Assembly (NCBI GenBank): GCA_004297465.1
Contig: SCUB01000001.1
Span: forward strand, 1-64,000
Source of the DNA: Xanthobacteraceae bacterium
GTDB lineage: Bacteria > Pseudomonadota > Alphaproteobacteria > Rhizobiales > Xanthobacteraceae
DNA: 64,000 bases
Direction of reading: 5' to 3'
The translations under genes and the position numbers were made by a program. Shown here one piece after another: positions 23,310-33,413 of the stretch; positions within the stretch are counted from its first letter, which is position 1; each line of letters begins with the position of its first letter. The notes below the pieces were generated by a model. That model worked only from the letters and a program-made list of their open reading frames with translations, was not told the origin of the DNA and ran no database searches.

Positions 23310-23328
23310 TTAAGGCGCTTTTCGCGCC
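23310..23328 (+). terminator. Short hairpin after flhB
   Basis: AAGGCGC / GCGCCTT, a perfect 7-bp stem with loop TTTTC, 14 bases after the flhB stop. No T-run follows, so it may be only an attenuating or RNA-stabilising element. Confidence 0.3.
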
Positions 23329-23385
23329 TTCCGGCGGGGTCGGGCCCCTTGCGCCGCACCGGGCGATTCAGGCACTGAGAAGGGG

Positions 23386-25908
23386 ATGGATTCAGGCAAC
23401 GGACCAACCCTGTCGACGGTGGATCGCAGCGCGGCGGCGCGGCGCGGCGGCAACGTCTGGTTGCTGCTGGGAATGGCGCTGGCGATCGTCGGGGCGGCGG
23501 CGGCCTTCATGCTGCTCGGCCGCGCCCAGGCGCAGCCCTATATCCTCGGCCTGCTCGCGGTGCTGGCGATGGTCGGCCTGTTCGCGCTGTTTGCCTATGC
23601 CGCCGGCATCCTGCGCCTGACCGACCGCCAGATCGACGACCCGGTGACGCGCGCGGTGGTCGACAATGCCTTCGACGGAACCCTCGTCACCGACGCCCAC
23701 GGCCATGTCGTCTACGCCAACGCCGCCTATCTGGCGCTCACCGGCGCCACCGGGGCGCACGACGTGCGGCCGGTCGAGCGGGTGTTCATCGGCGATCCCG
23801 ACGTCTCCGAGGTGGTGTTCCGCCTGCTCAAGGCGGCGCGCGAAGGCAGGCGGCTGCAGGAAGAGGTGCGGCTCGCGCCCGCGCCCGGCGCCGAGGCGCG
23901 CTGGCTGCGCCTGCGGGTGCGTCCGCTTGGCGGCTCGAAGCAGGATTCGCGCCTGGCGGTGTGGACCATCGCCGACATCAGCCGCGACCGCGAGCGCCAG
24001 GAGAACGTGTTTCAGGAGCTGCGCCACGCCATCGACTATCTCGACCACGCGCCGGCGGGATTCTTCTCCGCCGCCGCCGACGGCAGTCTGGTCTATCTCA
24101 ACGCCACGCTGGCGAGCTGGCTCGACCACGATCTGGCGCAGGTCGGCTCCGGCGGGCTCAAGCTTTCCGACATCGTGTCGGGCGACGGCTCGGCGCTGCT
24201 CACCACGCTGACGCCGCTGCCCGGCGAGGTGCGTACCGAGGTGTTCGACGTCGAACTGAAGATGCGCACCGGCAAGACCATTCCGGCGCGCCTCTATCAT
24301 AAGGTCGCGTTCGGCGCCGACGGCACGCCGGGCGCTTCGCGTACGCTGGTGCTCAACCGGGCGCGCGATGCCGGCATCGATCCGCAGCGCGCCGCGGAAG
24401 TGCGCTTCATGCGCTTCTTCAACAACACGCCGATGGCGATCGCCACCGTCGACAAGGCCGGCGGCATCGTGCGCGCCAACGCGCGCTTCGCCAGGTTGGC
24501 GCAGGAACTTGGCGCCGACGAGCGCTCGATCCTCGCCACCGTGGCCGACCGCCGTGAACTTGGCGCCGCCATCGCCAGGGCCGCCGAGGGCCAGGGCGAC
24601 ATCGCCCCCGTCGAGGCCAATTTCGCCGGCAAGGCCGAGCGCAGCGGCCAGTTCTTCGTCATCGCGGTCGAGGAGGAGCACGACGCCGAGGCGGCCATCG
24701 TCTATCTGCTAGAAACCACCGAGAAGCGCAGCCTCGAGAACCAGTTCGCGCAGTCGCAGAAGATGCAGGCGGTCGGCCAGCTCGCCGGCGGCATCGCCCA
24801 CGATTTCAACAACGTGCTGTCGGCCATCATGATGGCGACGGATTTCCTGCTCGGCGCCCACAAGCCGACCGATCCGTCGTTCCACGACATCATGCAGATC
24901 AAGCAGAACGCCAACCGCGCCGCCAGCCTGGTGCGGCAACTCCTGGCGTTCTCGCGCCGCCAGACGCTGCGTCCGCAGGTGCTCGATCTCGGCGACACGC
25001 TCAACGACCTGACGATGCTGCTGCGCCGTCTGATCGGCGAGAAGGTCAAGCTCGATGTGGTCCACGCCCGCGACCTGTGGCCGGTCAAGGTCGACGTGTC
25101 GCAGTTCGAGCAGGTCATCGTCAATCTGGCGGTCAATGCCCGCGACGCCATGCCGGAGGGCGGCCGCCTCACGGTGCGCACCGCCAATGTCACGGCGGAG
25201 GAGAGCGCCGGCCTCGCCGCCAAGGGCATGCCGCGGGGCGACTACGTGCTGGTCGAGGTCACCGACAGCGGCACCGGAATCCCGCCGGACATCATCGACA
25301 ATATCTTCGAGCCGTTCTTCTCCACCAAGGAAGTCGGCAAGGGCACCGGCCTGGGGCTGTCGACGGTGTACGGCATCGTCAAGCAGACCGGCGGCTTCAT
25401 CTATGTCGATTCGGAAACCGGCAAGGGCACCGCGTTCCGCATCTTCCTGCCGCGCCATGTCGCCGACAAGGACGATGCGCCGGAAACGCCCGCCGTCAAC
25501 GGCAGGGCGGCCGCGGCGCGCCCCGCGGACCTGACCGGGCGGGGCACCATCCTGCTGGTCGAGGACGAGGAGGGCTTGCGTTCGCTCAACGCGCGCGGCT
25601 TGCGCTCGCGCGGCTACACCGTGCTTGAGGCCGGCAACGGCCTCGAGGCCATGGACGTGATCGAGGCGCGCAACGGCGCGGTCGATCTGGTGGTGTCCGA
25701 CGTGGTGATGCCGGAAATGGACGGCCCGACGCTGCTCAAGGCGATGCGCGGGCGCAACCCCGACCTCAGGATCATCTTCGTGTCCGGCTATGCCGAGGAG
25801 GCGTTCGAGAAGAGCCTGCCCGACCACGGCCAGTTCGCCTTCCTGCCCAAGCCCTTCACCCTGAGCCAGCTGGTGGCGGCGGTCAAAGAGACCATGAGCG
25901 CGAAGTAG
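23386..25908 (+). CDS. cckA: Hybrid histidine kinase CckA
   Basis: 840 residues. CckA is the membrane kinase that feeds phosphate through ChpT to CtrA (and CpdR). Two N-terminal membrane helices (~25-47 and ~52-75), PAS-like domains (~85-190, ~215-320, ~340-440), the HisKA H-box [16 protein letters not shown] with phosphoacceptor His ~472, the ATPase N-box ([15 protein letters not shown]) and G-boxes ([43 protein letters not shown]), then a receiver domain with Asp ~772 ([14 protein letters not shown]). It follows flhB directly, as in several rhizobia. CtrA-type boxes occur in the flagellar promoters nearby. Confidence 0.96.
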   Translation: MDSGNGPTLSTVDRSAAARRGGNVWLLLGMALAIVGAAAAFMLLGRAQAQPYILGLLAVLAMVGLFALFAYAAGILRLTDRQIDDPVTRAVVDNAFDGTLVTDAHGHVVYANAAYLALTGATGAHDVRPVERVFIGDPDVSEVVFRLLKAAREGRRLQEEVRLAPAPGAEARWLRLRVRPLGGSKQDSRLAVWTIADISRDRERQENVFQELRHAIDYLDHAPAGFFSAAADGSLVYLNATLASWLDHDLAQVGSGGLKLSDIVSGDGSALLTTLTPLPGEVRTEVFDVELKMRTGKTIPARLYHKVAFGADGTPGASRTLVLNRARDAGIDPQRAAEVRFMRFFNNTPMAIATVDKAGGIVRANARFARLAQELGADERSILATVADRRELGAAIARAAEGQGDIAPVEANFAGKAERSGQFFVIAVEEEHDAEAAIVYLLETTEKRSLENQFAQSQKMQAVGQLAGGIAHDFNNVLSAIMMATDFLLGAHKPTDPSFHDIMQIKQNANRAASLVRQLLAFSRRQTLRPQVLDLGDTLNDLTMLLRRLIGEKVKLDVVHARDLWPVKVDVSQFEQVIVNLAVNARDAMPEGGRLTVRTANVTAEESAGLAAKGMPRGDYVLVEVTDSGTGIPPDIIDNIFEPFFSTKEVGKGTGLGLSTVYGIVKQTGGFIYVDSETGKGTAFRIFLPRHVADKDDAPETPAVNGRAAAARPADLTGRGTILLVEDEEGLRSLNARGLRSRGYTVLEAGNGLEAMDVIEARNGAVDLVVSDVVMPEMDGPTLLKAMRGRNPDLRIIFVSGYAEEAFEKSLPDHGQFAFLPKPFTLSQLVAAVKETMSAK

Positions 25909-25921
25909 GGTTCATGCCGTG

Positions 25922-26914
25922 ATGGAACGTCTGTTCCTGAATCTTGTCGAATGGGATGACGACGTGGACACGAGGAAGTGTCTGCGTGAGATTGCGCGGT
26001 ACATTCGAGCAATCAATCCGAATTTCCATGCTCGGGCGGTTCCGCACCACAAGCTGCCTCAACTGGCGCTCATCAATCAGTGGTTCATGCCGACGCTGTC
26101 GCTTTCACTGTACCACGTTGCCAAACGCAAGTTTTTACCGGGTACGTTCCTGACGGGAGCATTCCTCTCCAAACAGGAGGAGTATCAGCGACTGGAAAGA
26201 GCGGGAGTGCCTGTTCCGAAATGGCAGATCATTCAGCCGAAGACATCGCTGGATCCATTGTCGTGGGGGCCGTATGTCGTCGAGAAACCCACGTTGGGCG
26301 TTCGAGGGGCCAACGTCCGAATTAGGAAGACATCCCGGGTCAAGTACGTCCCTCCTTCGGAATATCCGGCCTCCCATTACGGCCGATCGGGACCGATGAT
26401 CGCCCAGATGTTTATCTATACGGGAATGTGGCCGACGAGTTACAGGGTTGTCACCCTGTTTGGCGAAACGCTTCTTTGCTATCGCCAGACTTCCACCGGG
26501 CACGGCGCGGCGCTGCCGACCCGTTGGGGTTTCAAGGCGTTGGGCGGCATCAACATTGTTTCCAATACCAAGGATATGAAAGCTGAGCTGGTTGCCGATC
26601 CCGATGTGATCGCGCTTGCCGAGTCTGTCCATCGCAAGGTGTTTCCAGGCCATCCAACCCTGGGCTTCGACATCATCCGTGACGCGCAGACGAAGCAGCT
26701 CTATGTCCTGGAAACCCATCCCCAGGGATCCTGGCTGTTTTCAGGCGACGTTGGACGTCAGATGCAGCATGATAATGCCGTCGATTTTGCATCCCAATTC
26801 AAGGCCATGGAAAAGGCCGCCGCGATCATTGCCAAACATGCTCCCCGGCTGGCCTCGATCGCGTCTCCTTTCTTTCGCCGGAAACTCGATCCATTATCGC
26901 CAGTTCAGCCGTGA
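25922..26914 (+). CDS. ATP-grasp-fold protein of unknown substrate
   Basis: 330 residues from the ATG at 25922; a GTG one codon earlier is possible. ATP-grasp features: the lysine and glycine-rich loop in YVVEKPTLGVRGANVRI (~120-136) and a metal-binding segment GFDIIRDAQTKQLYVLETHPQGSW (~255-278), where the usual E-x-N is E-T-H. Such ligases join a carboxylate to an amine or other nucleophile. Base composition is lower than in cckA just 10 bases before, and the glycosyltransferase gene after it shares that trait, suggesting they arrived together. The substrate is unknown; a role in modifying a surface glycan or peptide is a guess from the neighbour. Confidence 0.75.
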   Translation: MERLFLNLVEWDDDVDTRKCLREIARYIRAINPNFHARAVPHHKLPQLALINQWFMPTLSLSLYHVAKRKFLPGTFLTGAFLSKQEEYQRLERAGVPVPKWQIIQPKTSLDPLSWGPYVVEKPTLGVRGANVRIRKTSRVKYVPPSEYPASHYGRSGPMIAQMFIYTGMWPTSYRVVTLFGETLLCYRQTSTGHGAALPTRWGFKALGGINIVSNTKDMKAELVADPDVIALAESVHRKVFPGHPTLGFDIIRDAQTKQLYVLETHPQGSWLFSGDVGRQMQHDNAVDFASQFKAMEKAAAIIAKHAPRLASIASPFFRRKLDPLSPVQP

Positions 26915-26979
26915 CGAATGCCTGTGTTGCTATAGTTGCGGTTTTGTAACTTCAATTCTTCGTCTACCTTGCTAAAAAT

Positions 26980-28182
26980 ATGATGCTGACGACGTGGCGG
27001 AGGGCTCTCCGCCGCGCTGGTTTGTTTTTTTGCTGGCAAGGTGGCCGAGTCGGGCGAATGCGGACGAACGTTCTTGAACTATGCCGCGGAGGCGAGGTTT
27101 CTGGGCAGCAGCGTCAGGTCATCTACCTGTTGAGCCGTCTTGCGGGCGAGGGCTACACGCCAATAGTAATTGCCGATAACGACGGGTCGTTTGTGCGGCA
27201 GTTAAAGGCGCGCGGCATCGAAACCTTGATTCTCAAGCTTTATTCCTGGAGATCCCTGCCGCGAATTTTCCAGCGTTATCAAACCGCATCGCGATTTCTG
27301 AAAATTGCCAAATCGTACAATGTGCAGCTTATTCACGCTCATGATGTGTGGCGGGCGGAATACGCTCGTTTCATCTCCGATCAGCTTGGCATTCCCTATG
27401 TTGTTCATGTGCGGGGCCCGCTTGGCTTGCGCGACATTCGAAAGCACCGGCTTGATCGGGCGTCTGCGATAATCGCGATAGCTCAGCGTTATGTTGACGA
27501 TCTTCTCGCGGCGGGAATCTCATCTGATCGCATCGTGTTGATCGATGATGGGGTCGACCTGGAATTGTTTTCACCGGACGCCATTCAAGAGAGGGAGAAT
27601 GGAAGCGCGGCCGACCGTAATGCGGTTGTAATTGCATTCAACGGACTGTCGGATGCGCAAAGGCCTGTCCGTGAATTCATCGAAGTAGTCAGGCACCTCG
27701 ATAAATTTGCGAAATCTCCATTCCGCGTCAAAATTATTGGCAGCAGCAATCCGAGCTATCCCGGCGAACTTTCCGACTTGATTGCCTCTCTGAACCTGAC
27801 GAATACCATCGCGCTGGTCGACCGCATTCCAAGCGATCGGATGCCGGCATTCCTTGCCGGAATTGACATATTGGCTTCTCTGTCCGGAGGGTCGACAATG
27901 TTCGAGGCGATGGCGATGGAGAAAGCTGTTTTCTCCGCCCGTGCCGATGGCCGTCATTCGACTCATACTGTTCACGATCGGACGGCATGGTGCGTCGATA
28001 CGATTGATCCACTTACGTGCGCTCGGCAGCTCGCAAAACTGATTGACGACACGGATCTACGGCACCGTTTGGCGGTCGCTGGCCGGCAGCGGGTCATCAG
28101 CAGTCTGGACGCCGAACAAACGATCCAGGAAACAGCAAAGGTGTACGGGCGGAGCAGGTCGATGACGCCCGCGGTAATCTGA
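26980..28182 (+). CDS. Glycosyltransferase family 4 protein
   Basis: Up to 400 residues; the conserved part begins near the ATG at 27058 (MRTNVLELCRGGEVSGQQRQ), so the first 26 residues may not be translated. GT-B fold: N-terminal domain with IHAHDVWRAEYARFISDQLGIPYVVHVRG (~110-140), C-terminal nucleotide-sugar domain with IDDGVDLELFSP (~187-198) and the E-x7-E-like FEAMAMEKAVFSA region (~308-320). Transfers a sugar from an NDP-sugar in envelope polysaccharide or glycolipid synthesis. Lower G+C than its surroundings; 65 bases after the ATP-grasp gene. Confidence 0.88.
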   Translation: MMLTTWRRALRRAGLFFCWQGGRVGRMRTNVLELCRGGEVSGQQRQVIYLLSRLAGEGYTPIVIADNDGSFVRQLKARGIETLILKLYSWRSLPRIFQRYQTASRFLKIAKSYNVQLIHAHDVWRAEYARFISDQLGIPYVVHVRGPLGLRDIRKHRLDRASAIIAIAQRYVDDLLAAGISSDRIVLIDDGVDLELFSPDAIQERENGSAADRNAVVIAFNGLSDAQRPVREFIEVVRHLDKFAKSPFRVKIIGSSNPSYPGELSDLIASLNLTNTIALVDRIPSDRMPAFLAGIDILASLSGGSTMFEAMAMEKAVFSARADGRHSTHTVHDRTAWCVDTIDPLTCARQLAKLIDDTDLRHRLAVAGRQRVISSLDAEQTIQETAKVYGRSRSMTPAVI

Positions 28183-28426
28183 GGACGGTTCAGGCGGGTT
28201 ACAGGCTCGACGGCCGTTGAGCGTCATCGCCCCCCGCGCCCTCCTGCATGGAACGCAGGTGGGGATTTTTCTCATGGGGATACTGGACCCGGCTCCGGCC
28301 GACGGACGCGCGCGCGCCCCGCGACCGTGCGCCGCAGGGAGAAGCGGCTTTCCCCGCCTTCCCTTTTCCCCGGACAGCGCCATGTTAGGGAGCCAACCCC
28401 CGCCGGGGTGCCATGGGGACTTATCA

Positions 28427-29374
28427 ATGACGTCGAAGCGCTTTTTCATCAAATTTCTGACCGTTGCTGTCGCGTTCGCGCTGCCGCTGATGCTGGCGAT
28501 GACGGCTGCCGATGCCCGCGTCGGCGGCGGCTCCAGTTTCGGTTCGCGCGGCTCGCGCACCTTTTCCGCGCCGTCCTCGACCACCACGTCACCGAGCGCG
28601 CAGCCGATGCAGCGCACCATCACCCAGCCTGGCAGCCCGTCCGCCAGCGGCTTCGGTCAGGGCAATCGCGGCGGCATGTTCGGCGGCATGTTCAGCCGTC
28701 CCGGCCTGCTCGGAGGGCTGGCCGCCGGCTTCCTCGGCGCCGGCCTGTTCGGCATGCTGTTCGGTCATGGCCTGTTCGGCGGGCTGAGCGGATTCGGTTC
28801 GATCTTCGGCCTGATCCTGCAGATCGCGCTGATCGTCATCATCGCGCGCCTGCTGATCGGCTGGTGGCAGCGCCGCAACGCGCCCGCCTATGCCGGCAGC
28901 GCGCCCGCCATGGCGGGCGCGCAGGCCGCCGAGCGCACCGGCTTCGGCATGGGGGGTGGCGCCAACGCCGCGCCGCTCGAGATCGGCGGCGCCGACTACA
29001 CCGCCTTTGAGCATCTCCTCGGCGACATCCAGGCGGCATGGTCGAACGAGGACCTCGCCGCGCTACGCGGCCTCGCTACCCCCGAGATGGTATCCTATTT
29101 CGCCGAGGACATGACCGCCAACGCCGGCCGCGGCGTCGTCAACAAGGTCACCGCCGTCAAGCTGCTGCAGGGCGACCTTGCCGAGGCCTGGCGCGAGCAA
29201 GCCACCGACTACGCCACCGTGGCGATGCGCTTCTCCCTCGTCGACCAGACCATCGACCGCGCCAGTGGCCGCGTGGTGGAGGGCAGCGACCAGCCGACCG
29301 AGGTCACCGAGGTGTGGACCTTCCGCCGCGACCATGGCGGGCGCTGGATGCTGTCGGCGATCCAGCAAACGTGA
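28427..29374 (+). CDS. Tim44-like domain protein, membrane anchored
   Basis: 315 residues from the ATG at 28427. Signal or anchor (residues ~5-29, ending ADA), a Ser/Thr-rich stretch (~35-70), Gly/Phe/Leu-rich membrane segments (~85-115 and ~120-145, GFGSIFGLILQIALIVIIARLLIGWW), then the Tim44-like (NTF2-fold) domain at ~180-315 (EHLLGDIQAAWSNEDLAALRGLATPEMVSYF... VTEVWTFRRDHGGRWMLSAIQQT). Bacterial members are membrane proteins of unclear role. A strong terminator follows. Upstream 28183-28426 shows no gene; longer in-frame starts there were rejected because they precede the signal sequence. Confidence 0.9.
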   Translation: MTSKRFFIKFLTVAVAFALPLMLAMTAADARVGGGSSFGSRGSRTFSAPSSTTTSPSAQPMQRTITQPGSPSASGFGQGNRGGMFGGMFSRPGLLGGLAAGFLGAGLFGMLFGHGLFGGLSGFGSIFGLILQIALIVIIARLLIGWWQRRNAPAYAGSAPAMAGAQAAERTGFGMGGGANAAPLEIGGADYTAFEHLLGDIQAAWSNEDLAALRGLATPEMVSYFAEDMTANAGRGVVNKVTAVKLLQGDLAEAWREQATDYATVAMRFSLVDQTIDRASGRVVEGSDQPTEVTEVWTFRRDHGGRWMLSAIQQT

Positions 29375-29404
29375 TCGGGGCGCACGCCATCTTTTTCAGC
29401 GGGA

Positions 29405-29436
29405 GCGTGCGGGAATAATCCCGCACGCCGTTTGTT
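29405..29436 (+). terminator. Intrinsic terminator after the Tim44-domain gene
   Basis: GCGTGCGGGA-ATAA-TCCCGCACGC, a perfect 10-bp stem with a 4-base loop, followed by CGTTTGTTG. It lies 30 bases after the stop codon. Confidence 0.75.
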
Positions 29437-29526
29437 GAAGGAAGGACCCCACGCGTGCGGCAGACGTGGGGATTGCAAAAAAGGTTCGGGGGATCGGTCG
29501 CCGCATCATCATCCGGGAGGTATTCC

Positions 29527-30192
29527 ATGCCGAAAATCATCATGCTCGGGATTGTCGCCGCGATGGGGATGGGACTGACCGGCGCGTCCGCCCAGCAGGC
29601 CACCATGACGTTTTTCGTCACCAGCGTCGGCCCCGGCAAGGGCGCCGATCTCGGCGGCCTCGATGGCGCCGACCGGCATTGCCAGACGCTGGCCACCGCC
29701 GCCGGTGCCAGCGGCAAGACCTGGCGGGCCTATCTGTCGACCCAGGCGGCGGACGGCAAGCCGGCGGTGAACGCGCGCGACCGCATCGGCAAAGGACCGT
29801 GGGTCAACGTCAAGGGTTGGGTGATCGCCAAGGATGTCGCCGAACTGCATAGCGACGCCAACAGGCTGACCAAGCAGACCGCGCTCACTGAAAAAGGCGA
29901 AGTCAACAACGGGCGCGGCGATACCCCGAACCGTCACGACATCCTGACCGGCTCGCAGCCCGACGGCACCGCGTTTCCTCCCGGTGAGGACCGCACCTGC
30001 AAGAACTGGACGAGCTCGACGCAGGGCATCGCCATGCTCGGCCATTCCGACCGCCAGGGCCTCGACGACACGGCGGCGGCGAAATCGTGGAACTCGTCGC
30101 ATCCCTCGCGCGGCCCCGACGGCGGCTGCTCGCAGGCCGACCTGCGCTCCACCGGCGGCGACGGGCTATTATACTGCTTCGCGGCGGACTGA
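29527..30192 (+). CDS. Secreted lectin/endostatin-like fold protein
   Basis: 221 residues from the ATG at 29527, which has a GGGAGG ribosome site. Sec signal peptide (residues ~1-22, ending ASAQ). The mature part has four Cys (HCQTLA, RTCKNW, GGCSQAD, LYCFAAD) that could form two disulfides, and repeated motifs of the C-type-lectin / endostatin-like fold: VTSVGPGKGADLGGLDGADRHCQ, TWRAYLSTQ and GIAMLGHSDRQGLDD. Similar periplasmic proteins are common in rhizobia, with no established function. Monocistronic as far as I can see. Confidence 0.8.
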   Translation: MPKIIMLGIVAAMGMGLTGASAQQATMTFFVTSVGPGKGADLGGLDGADRHCQTLATAAGASGKTWRAYLSTQAADGKPAVNARDRIGKGPWVNVKGWVIAKDVAELHSDANRLTKQTALTEKGEVNNGRGDTPNRHDILTGSQPDGTAFPPGEDRTCKNWTSSTQGIAMLGHSDRQGLDDTAAAKSWNSSHPSRGPDGGCSQADLRSTGGDGLLYCFAAD

Positions 30193-30262
30193 CGGCGCTT
30201 TCCCGTTCCCCGCGCGCCCGGCATTTGGAAGCGGCTGGAACACTCGCTTCGTCAGGCGCGGA

Positions 30263-30622
30263 CTAATCGGCCCGCCCGTTGTGCGGCCGCATCTTGATCT
30301 CGGCGAGGTCGATGCCGTCGAGGCAGCTCACGTTGACCGCCACGATCGGCGTGCCGTCCGGCATGGCGCCGTTGGCGTACACCTCGGTGCCGCATTCGGC
30401 GCAGAACTGATGCCCGATCACCTTCTTGTGGAACCGGTATTCCCGGAGCACGTCGCCGCCGGCGCGCAGCGTGAAGCTCGACGGCGGCAGGAAGGTGAGG
30501 TGCAGGCCCTTCTTGGTGCAGATCGAGCAGTTGCAGGCGGTGACGGTGGCAAGGTCCGAGGTGCACTCGAAGCGCACCAGGCCGCAATGGCAACCGCCGG
30601 TATAGGTTCTGGGCTCGGTCAT
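30263..30622 (-). CDS. GFA-family zinc protein
   Basis: 119 residues. The GFA (glutathione-dependent formaldehyde-activating enzyme / CENP-V) fold with its zinc ligands: GGCHCGLVRFEC (residues ~9-20), CNCSICTKKG (~30-39) and FCAECGTEVYANG (~73-85). Specific substrate unknown; many members are not formaldehyde-active. Stands alone between convergent and divergent neighbours. Confidence 0.92.
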   Translation of the reverse strand: MTEPRTYTGGCHCGLVRFECTSDLATVTACNCSICTKKGLHLTFLPPSSFTLRAGGDVLREYRFHKKVIGHQFCAECGTEVYANGAMPDGTPIVAVNVSCLDGIDLAEIKMRPHNGRAD

Positions 30623-30871
30623 CGCCTGACGCCTCCTTGCACGATGTCGGCGGCCCTAGGCTAAGCCCTGATTCGCAAGGCGGATACCCCGGGATCCCGT
30701 CTCGACAAGCAAGTGTGATCCGGGGCAAGGGAATCGCGGGCAAGCTTCCGGGCCTCGGTTTTTCGCCGGGCGATCCCCTTAAAAACCGCCCCGGTAAGCC
30801 TTTTCAGGACGGCGCGGCGGCGCTATGACGGCGCCGTTCCGTCCTTCTCGCCCGCTCAGGGACCACAAGTC

Positions 30872-32515
30872 ATGAATGCTCCGGTCAAAGCCGCCGACCT
30901 GCCGGCCTACAAGCACACCCCACTGTTTCCGCTGGGCAAGGACGATACGCCCTGGCGCAAGCTGACCTCGGAGGGCGTGCGCGTCGAAAGCGTGCTCGGC
31001 CGCGAGGTGCTGGTGGTTTCGGACGAGGCGCTGCGCCTGCTCAGCGAGACCGCTTTCGGCGAGATCAACCATTTCCTGCGCGCCGGCCACCTCAAGCAGC
31101 TGCGCGCCATCCTCGACGACCCCGAGGCCAGCGCCAACGACCGCTTCGTCGCCTTCGACATGCTCAAGAACGCCAACATCTCGGCCGGCGGCGTGCTGCC
31201 GATGTGCCAGGACACCGGCACCGCCATCATCATGGGCAAGAAGGGCCACCGCGTGTTCACCTCGGGGAGCGACGAGGCCGCGCTGGCGCAGGGCGCGCGC
31301 GACGCGTATCTGACGCGCAACCTGCGCTATTCGCAGCTCGCGCCGCTCTCCATGTACGAGGAGGTCAACACCAAGAACAACATGCCGGCGCAGGTCGAGC
31401 TCTACGCCGACGGCGAGGACGCCTACAAGCTGCTGTTCATGGCCAAGGGCGGCGGCTCGGCCAACAAGACCTTCCTGTTCCAGGGCACGCCGTCGATGCT
31501 CACGCACGACCGGCTGATCGCCTTCCTCAAGGAGAAGATCCTCACGCTCGGCACCGCCGCGTGCCCGCCCTATCACCTCGCCATCGTCATCGGCGGCACC
31601 TCGGCGGAACTGAACCTCAAGACAGTCAAGCTCGCCTCGGCGCGCTATTACGACAGCCTGCCGACCCGCGGCGGCGAGGACGGCCACGCCTTCCGCGACC
31701 TTGAGATGGAACAGGAAATCCACAAGCTGACGCAGGCGCTCGGCGTCGGCGCTCAGTTCGGCGGCAAGTATTTCTGCCACGACGTGCGCGTGATCCGTCT
31801 GCCGCGCCATGGCGCGAGCCTGCCGATCGGGCTGGGCGTGTCGTGCTCGGCCGACCGTCAGGTGCTCGGCAAGATCACCCGCGACGGCGTCTATCTCGAA
31901 GAGCTGGAGCACAATCCGGCGCAGTACATGCCGGCGCTGGAGGGTGAACTCGGCGGCGAGGTGGTGCAGATCGACCTCAACCAGCCGATGGCGCGGATTC
32001 TCGCCACGCTGAGGAAATATCCGATCAAGACCCGGCTCTCGCTGTCCGGCACCATGATCGTGGCGCGCGACCTTGCCCACGCCAAGCTGCGCGAGCGGCT
32101 CGAGGCCGGACAAGGCCTGCCGGACTACTTCAAGAACCATCCGGTGTATTACGCCGGGCCGGCCAAGACGCCGGAGGGCTATGCCTCGGGCGCGTTCGGC
32201 CCCACCACGGCCGGGCGCATGGACGCCTATGTCGAGCAGTTCCAGGCCGCCGGCGGTTCGATGGTGATGGTGGCCAAGGGCAACCGCGCCCCCGTGGTGC
32301 GCGAGGCCTGCAAGAAACATGGCGGCTTCTATCTGGGCTCGATCGGCGGCGCGGCCGCCAACCTCGCCGAGTACTGCATCAAGAAGGTCGAGGTGGTCGA
32401 ATATCCCGAACTCGGCATGGAGGCGATCTGGCGCATCGAGGTGGTCGACTTCCCCGCCTTCATCATCGTCGACGACAAGGGCAACGACTTCTTCAAGGAA
32501 CTGAATCTGGGCTGA
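30872..32515 (+). CDS. Fumarate hydratase, class I
   Basis: 547 residues, normal for the single-chain iron-sulfur fumarase (FumA/FumB type), which interconverts fumarate and malate. Cys ligands for the [4Fe-4S] cluster are likely in [11 protein letters not shown] (~C112), in the [13 protein letters not shown] segment (~C231) and in [12 protein letters not shown]. The C-terminal beta domain shows [16 protein letters not shown] and [28 protein letters not shown] promoter was not identified in the 249-base upstream gap. Confidence 0.96.
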   Translation: MNAPVKAADLPAYKHTPLFPLGKDDTPWRKLTSEGVRVESVLGREVLVVSDEALRLLSETAFGEINHFLRAGHLKQLRAILDDPEASANDRFVAFDMLKNANISAGGVLPMCQDTGTAIIMGKKGHRVFTSGSDEAALAQGARDAYLTRNLRYSQLAPLSMYEEVNTKNNMPAQVELYADGEDAYKLLFMAKGGGSANKTFLFQGTPSMLTHDRLIAFLKEKILTLGTAACPPYHLAIVIGGTSAELNLKTVKLASARYYDSLPTRGGEDGHAFRDLEMEQEIHKLTQALGVGAQFGGKYFCHDVRVIRLPRHGASLPIGLGVSCSADRQVLGKITRDGVYLEELEHNPAQYMPALEGELGGEVVQIDLNQPMARILATLRKYPIKTRLSLSGTMIVARDLAHAKLRERLEAGQGLPDYFKNHPVYYAGPAKTPEGYASGAFGPTTAGRMDAYVEQFQAAGGSMVMVAKGNRAPVVREACKKHGGFYLGSIGGAAANLAEYCIKKVEVVEYPELGMEAIWRIEVVDFPAFIIVDDKGNDFFKELNLG

Positions 32516-32528
32516 TGTGGGCCGGCCG

Positions 32529-33398
32529 TTATTTGCCGGCGCGCCGCCCAAGCCCGAGTTTCTCCCGCCATCCGCGCCCGCGCTTCGGCGCGGGTGGCGG
32601 CATCTCCTCCGGATGCCACCAGCGCGGCCCCTGGAAATTCTCCCACGGACGGAATCCGGTGGCGCCGACATCGACCGCGCGGGCGCGGAAGCCGTCCCAG
32701 TCCGCGCGTAATTGCTGCGTCGACCAGTGATAGTGCGATCCAAATCCCTTGGCGACGTCGGTGGTTCCCAGCCCCTGCTGCTGGGATTGCTGGCGCTGCA
32801 AGGTGCGTTCGAAGTTCAGATATTTGTAGTGCAGCAGCATCAGCTCGTCGCGCGGCGGATAACGCAGGTCGCCAGCCGGCCGCGCCCGGTGGCGGCCTTC
32901 GTCGAAGCCAGTTTCGCGCACTGCGTCCGGATTGAAGATGCTGAGCTTGTTCATCAGCGCAAAGGGCGCGCCGAGCGTGCGCGCGCGGCTCAGCGTTTCG
33001 TGCGGCCGCGGATAGTCCTCGCTCACCATCTGGTAGCCGATGGCCGGAATGAGCGTGACGCCACCGCGCGCGCTGGCCGCGAGATAATCGGCATTGACCG
33101 CTCCCTTGACCTCGAGAAGCTCATCGAGCGCGGTGATGACCACCCAGTCGGCCGAGCCGCGGCTTTCCTTCCACGTCTCATTCTGCAGGTTCTTCTGCGA
33201 CAGCACGAAGGAATCCGCGACCGTCCGCTCGAAGCGCCGCAATTCAACGCGCGGATGCGCCCTGAGAATGTCAAGCGAGCCATCGGTCGAACCGTCGTCA
33301 TAGACGACATAGCGGTCGACCCAGGGATCGTAATGGCGGAAGAAGAAGCCGAGCATGTCGGCCTCGTTCCAGCATAGCGTATAGAGATGCACGGCCAT
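32529..33398 (-). CDS. Glycosyltransferase family 2-like protein
   Basis: 289 residues. The N-terminus resembles GT-A glycosyltransferases: LYTLCWNEADMLGFFFRHYDPWVDRYVVYDDGSTDGS (residues ~5-42), with the DDGS motif, then ADWVVITALDELLEV, where a D-x-E-like acidic element could bind metal. The C-terminal third is basic. It is the last gene of the minus-strand amino-sugar cluster, 15 bases after the BKACE-type gene, and likely transfers the sugar made by that cluster or a precursor. Confidence 0.82.
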   Translation of the reverse strand: MAVHLYTLCWNEADMLGFFFRHYDPWVDRYVVYDDGSTDGSLDILRAHPRVELRRFERTVADSFVLSQKNLQNETWKESRGSADWVVITALDELLEVKGAVNADYLAASARGGVTLIPAIGYQMVSEDYPRPHETLSRARTLGAPFALMNKLSIFNPDAVRETGFDEGRHRARPAGDLRYPPRDELMLLHYKYLNFERTLQRQQSQQQGLGTTDVAKGFGSHYHWSTQQLRADWDGFRARAVDVGATGFRPWENFQGPRWWHPEEMPPPAPKRGRGWREKLGLGRRAGK

Positions 33399-33413
33399 CG
33401 CGCCGGTCCCGTG

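Noticed and set aside
27040-27060. TGGCCGAGTCGG, like the D-arm box of a tRNA
   Set aside because: No matching T-arm or acceptor stem follows; it falls in the start region of the GT4 gene.
30779-32743. 654-codon minus-strand frame over the fumarase gene
   Set aside because: Antisense shadow of a strongly conserved enzyme.
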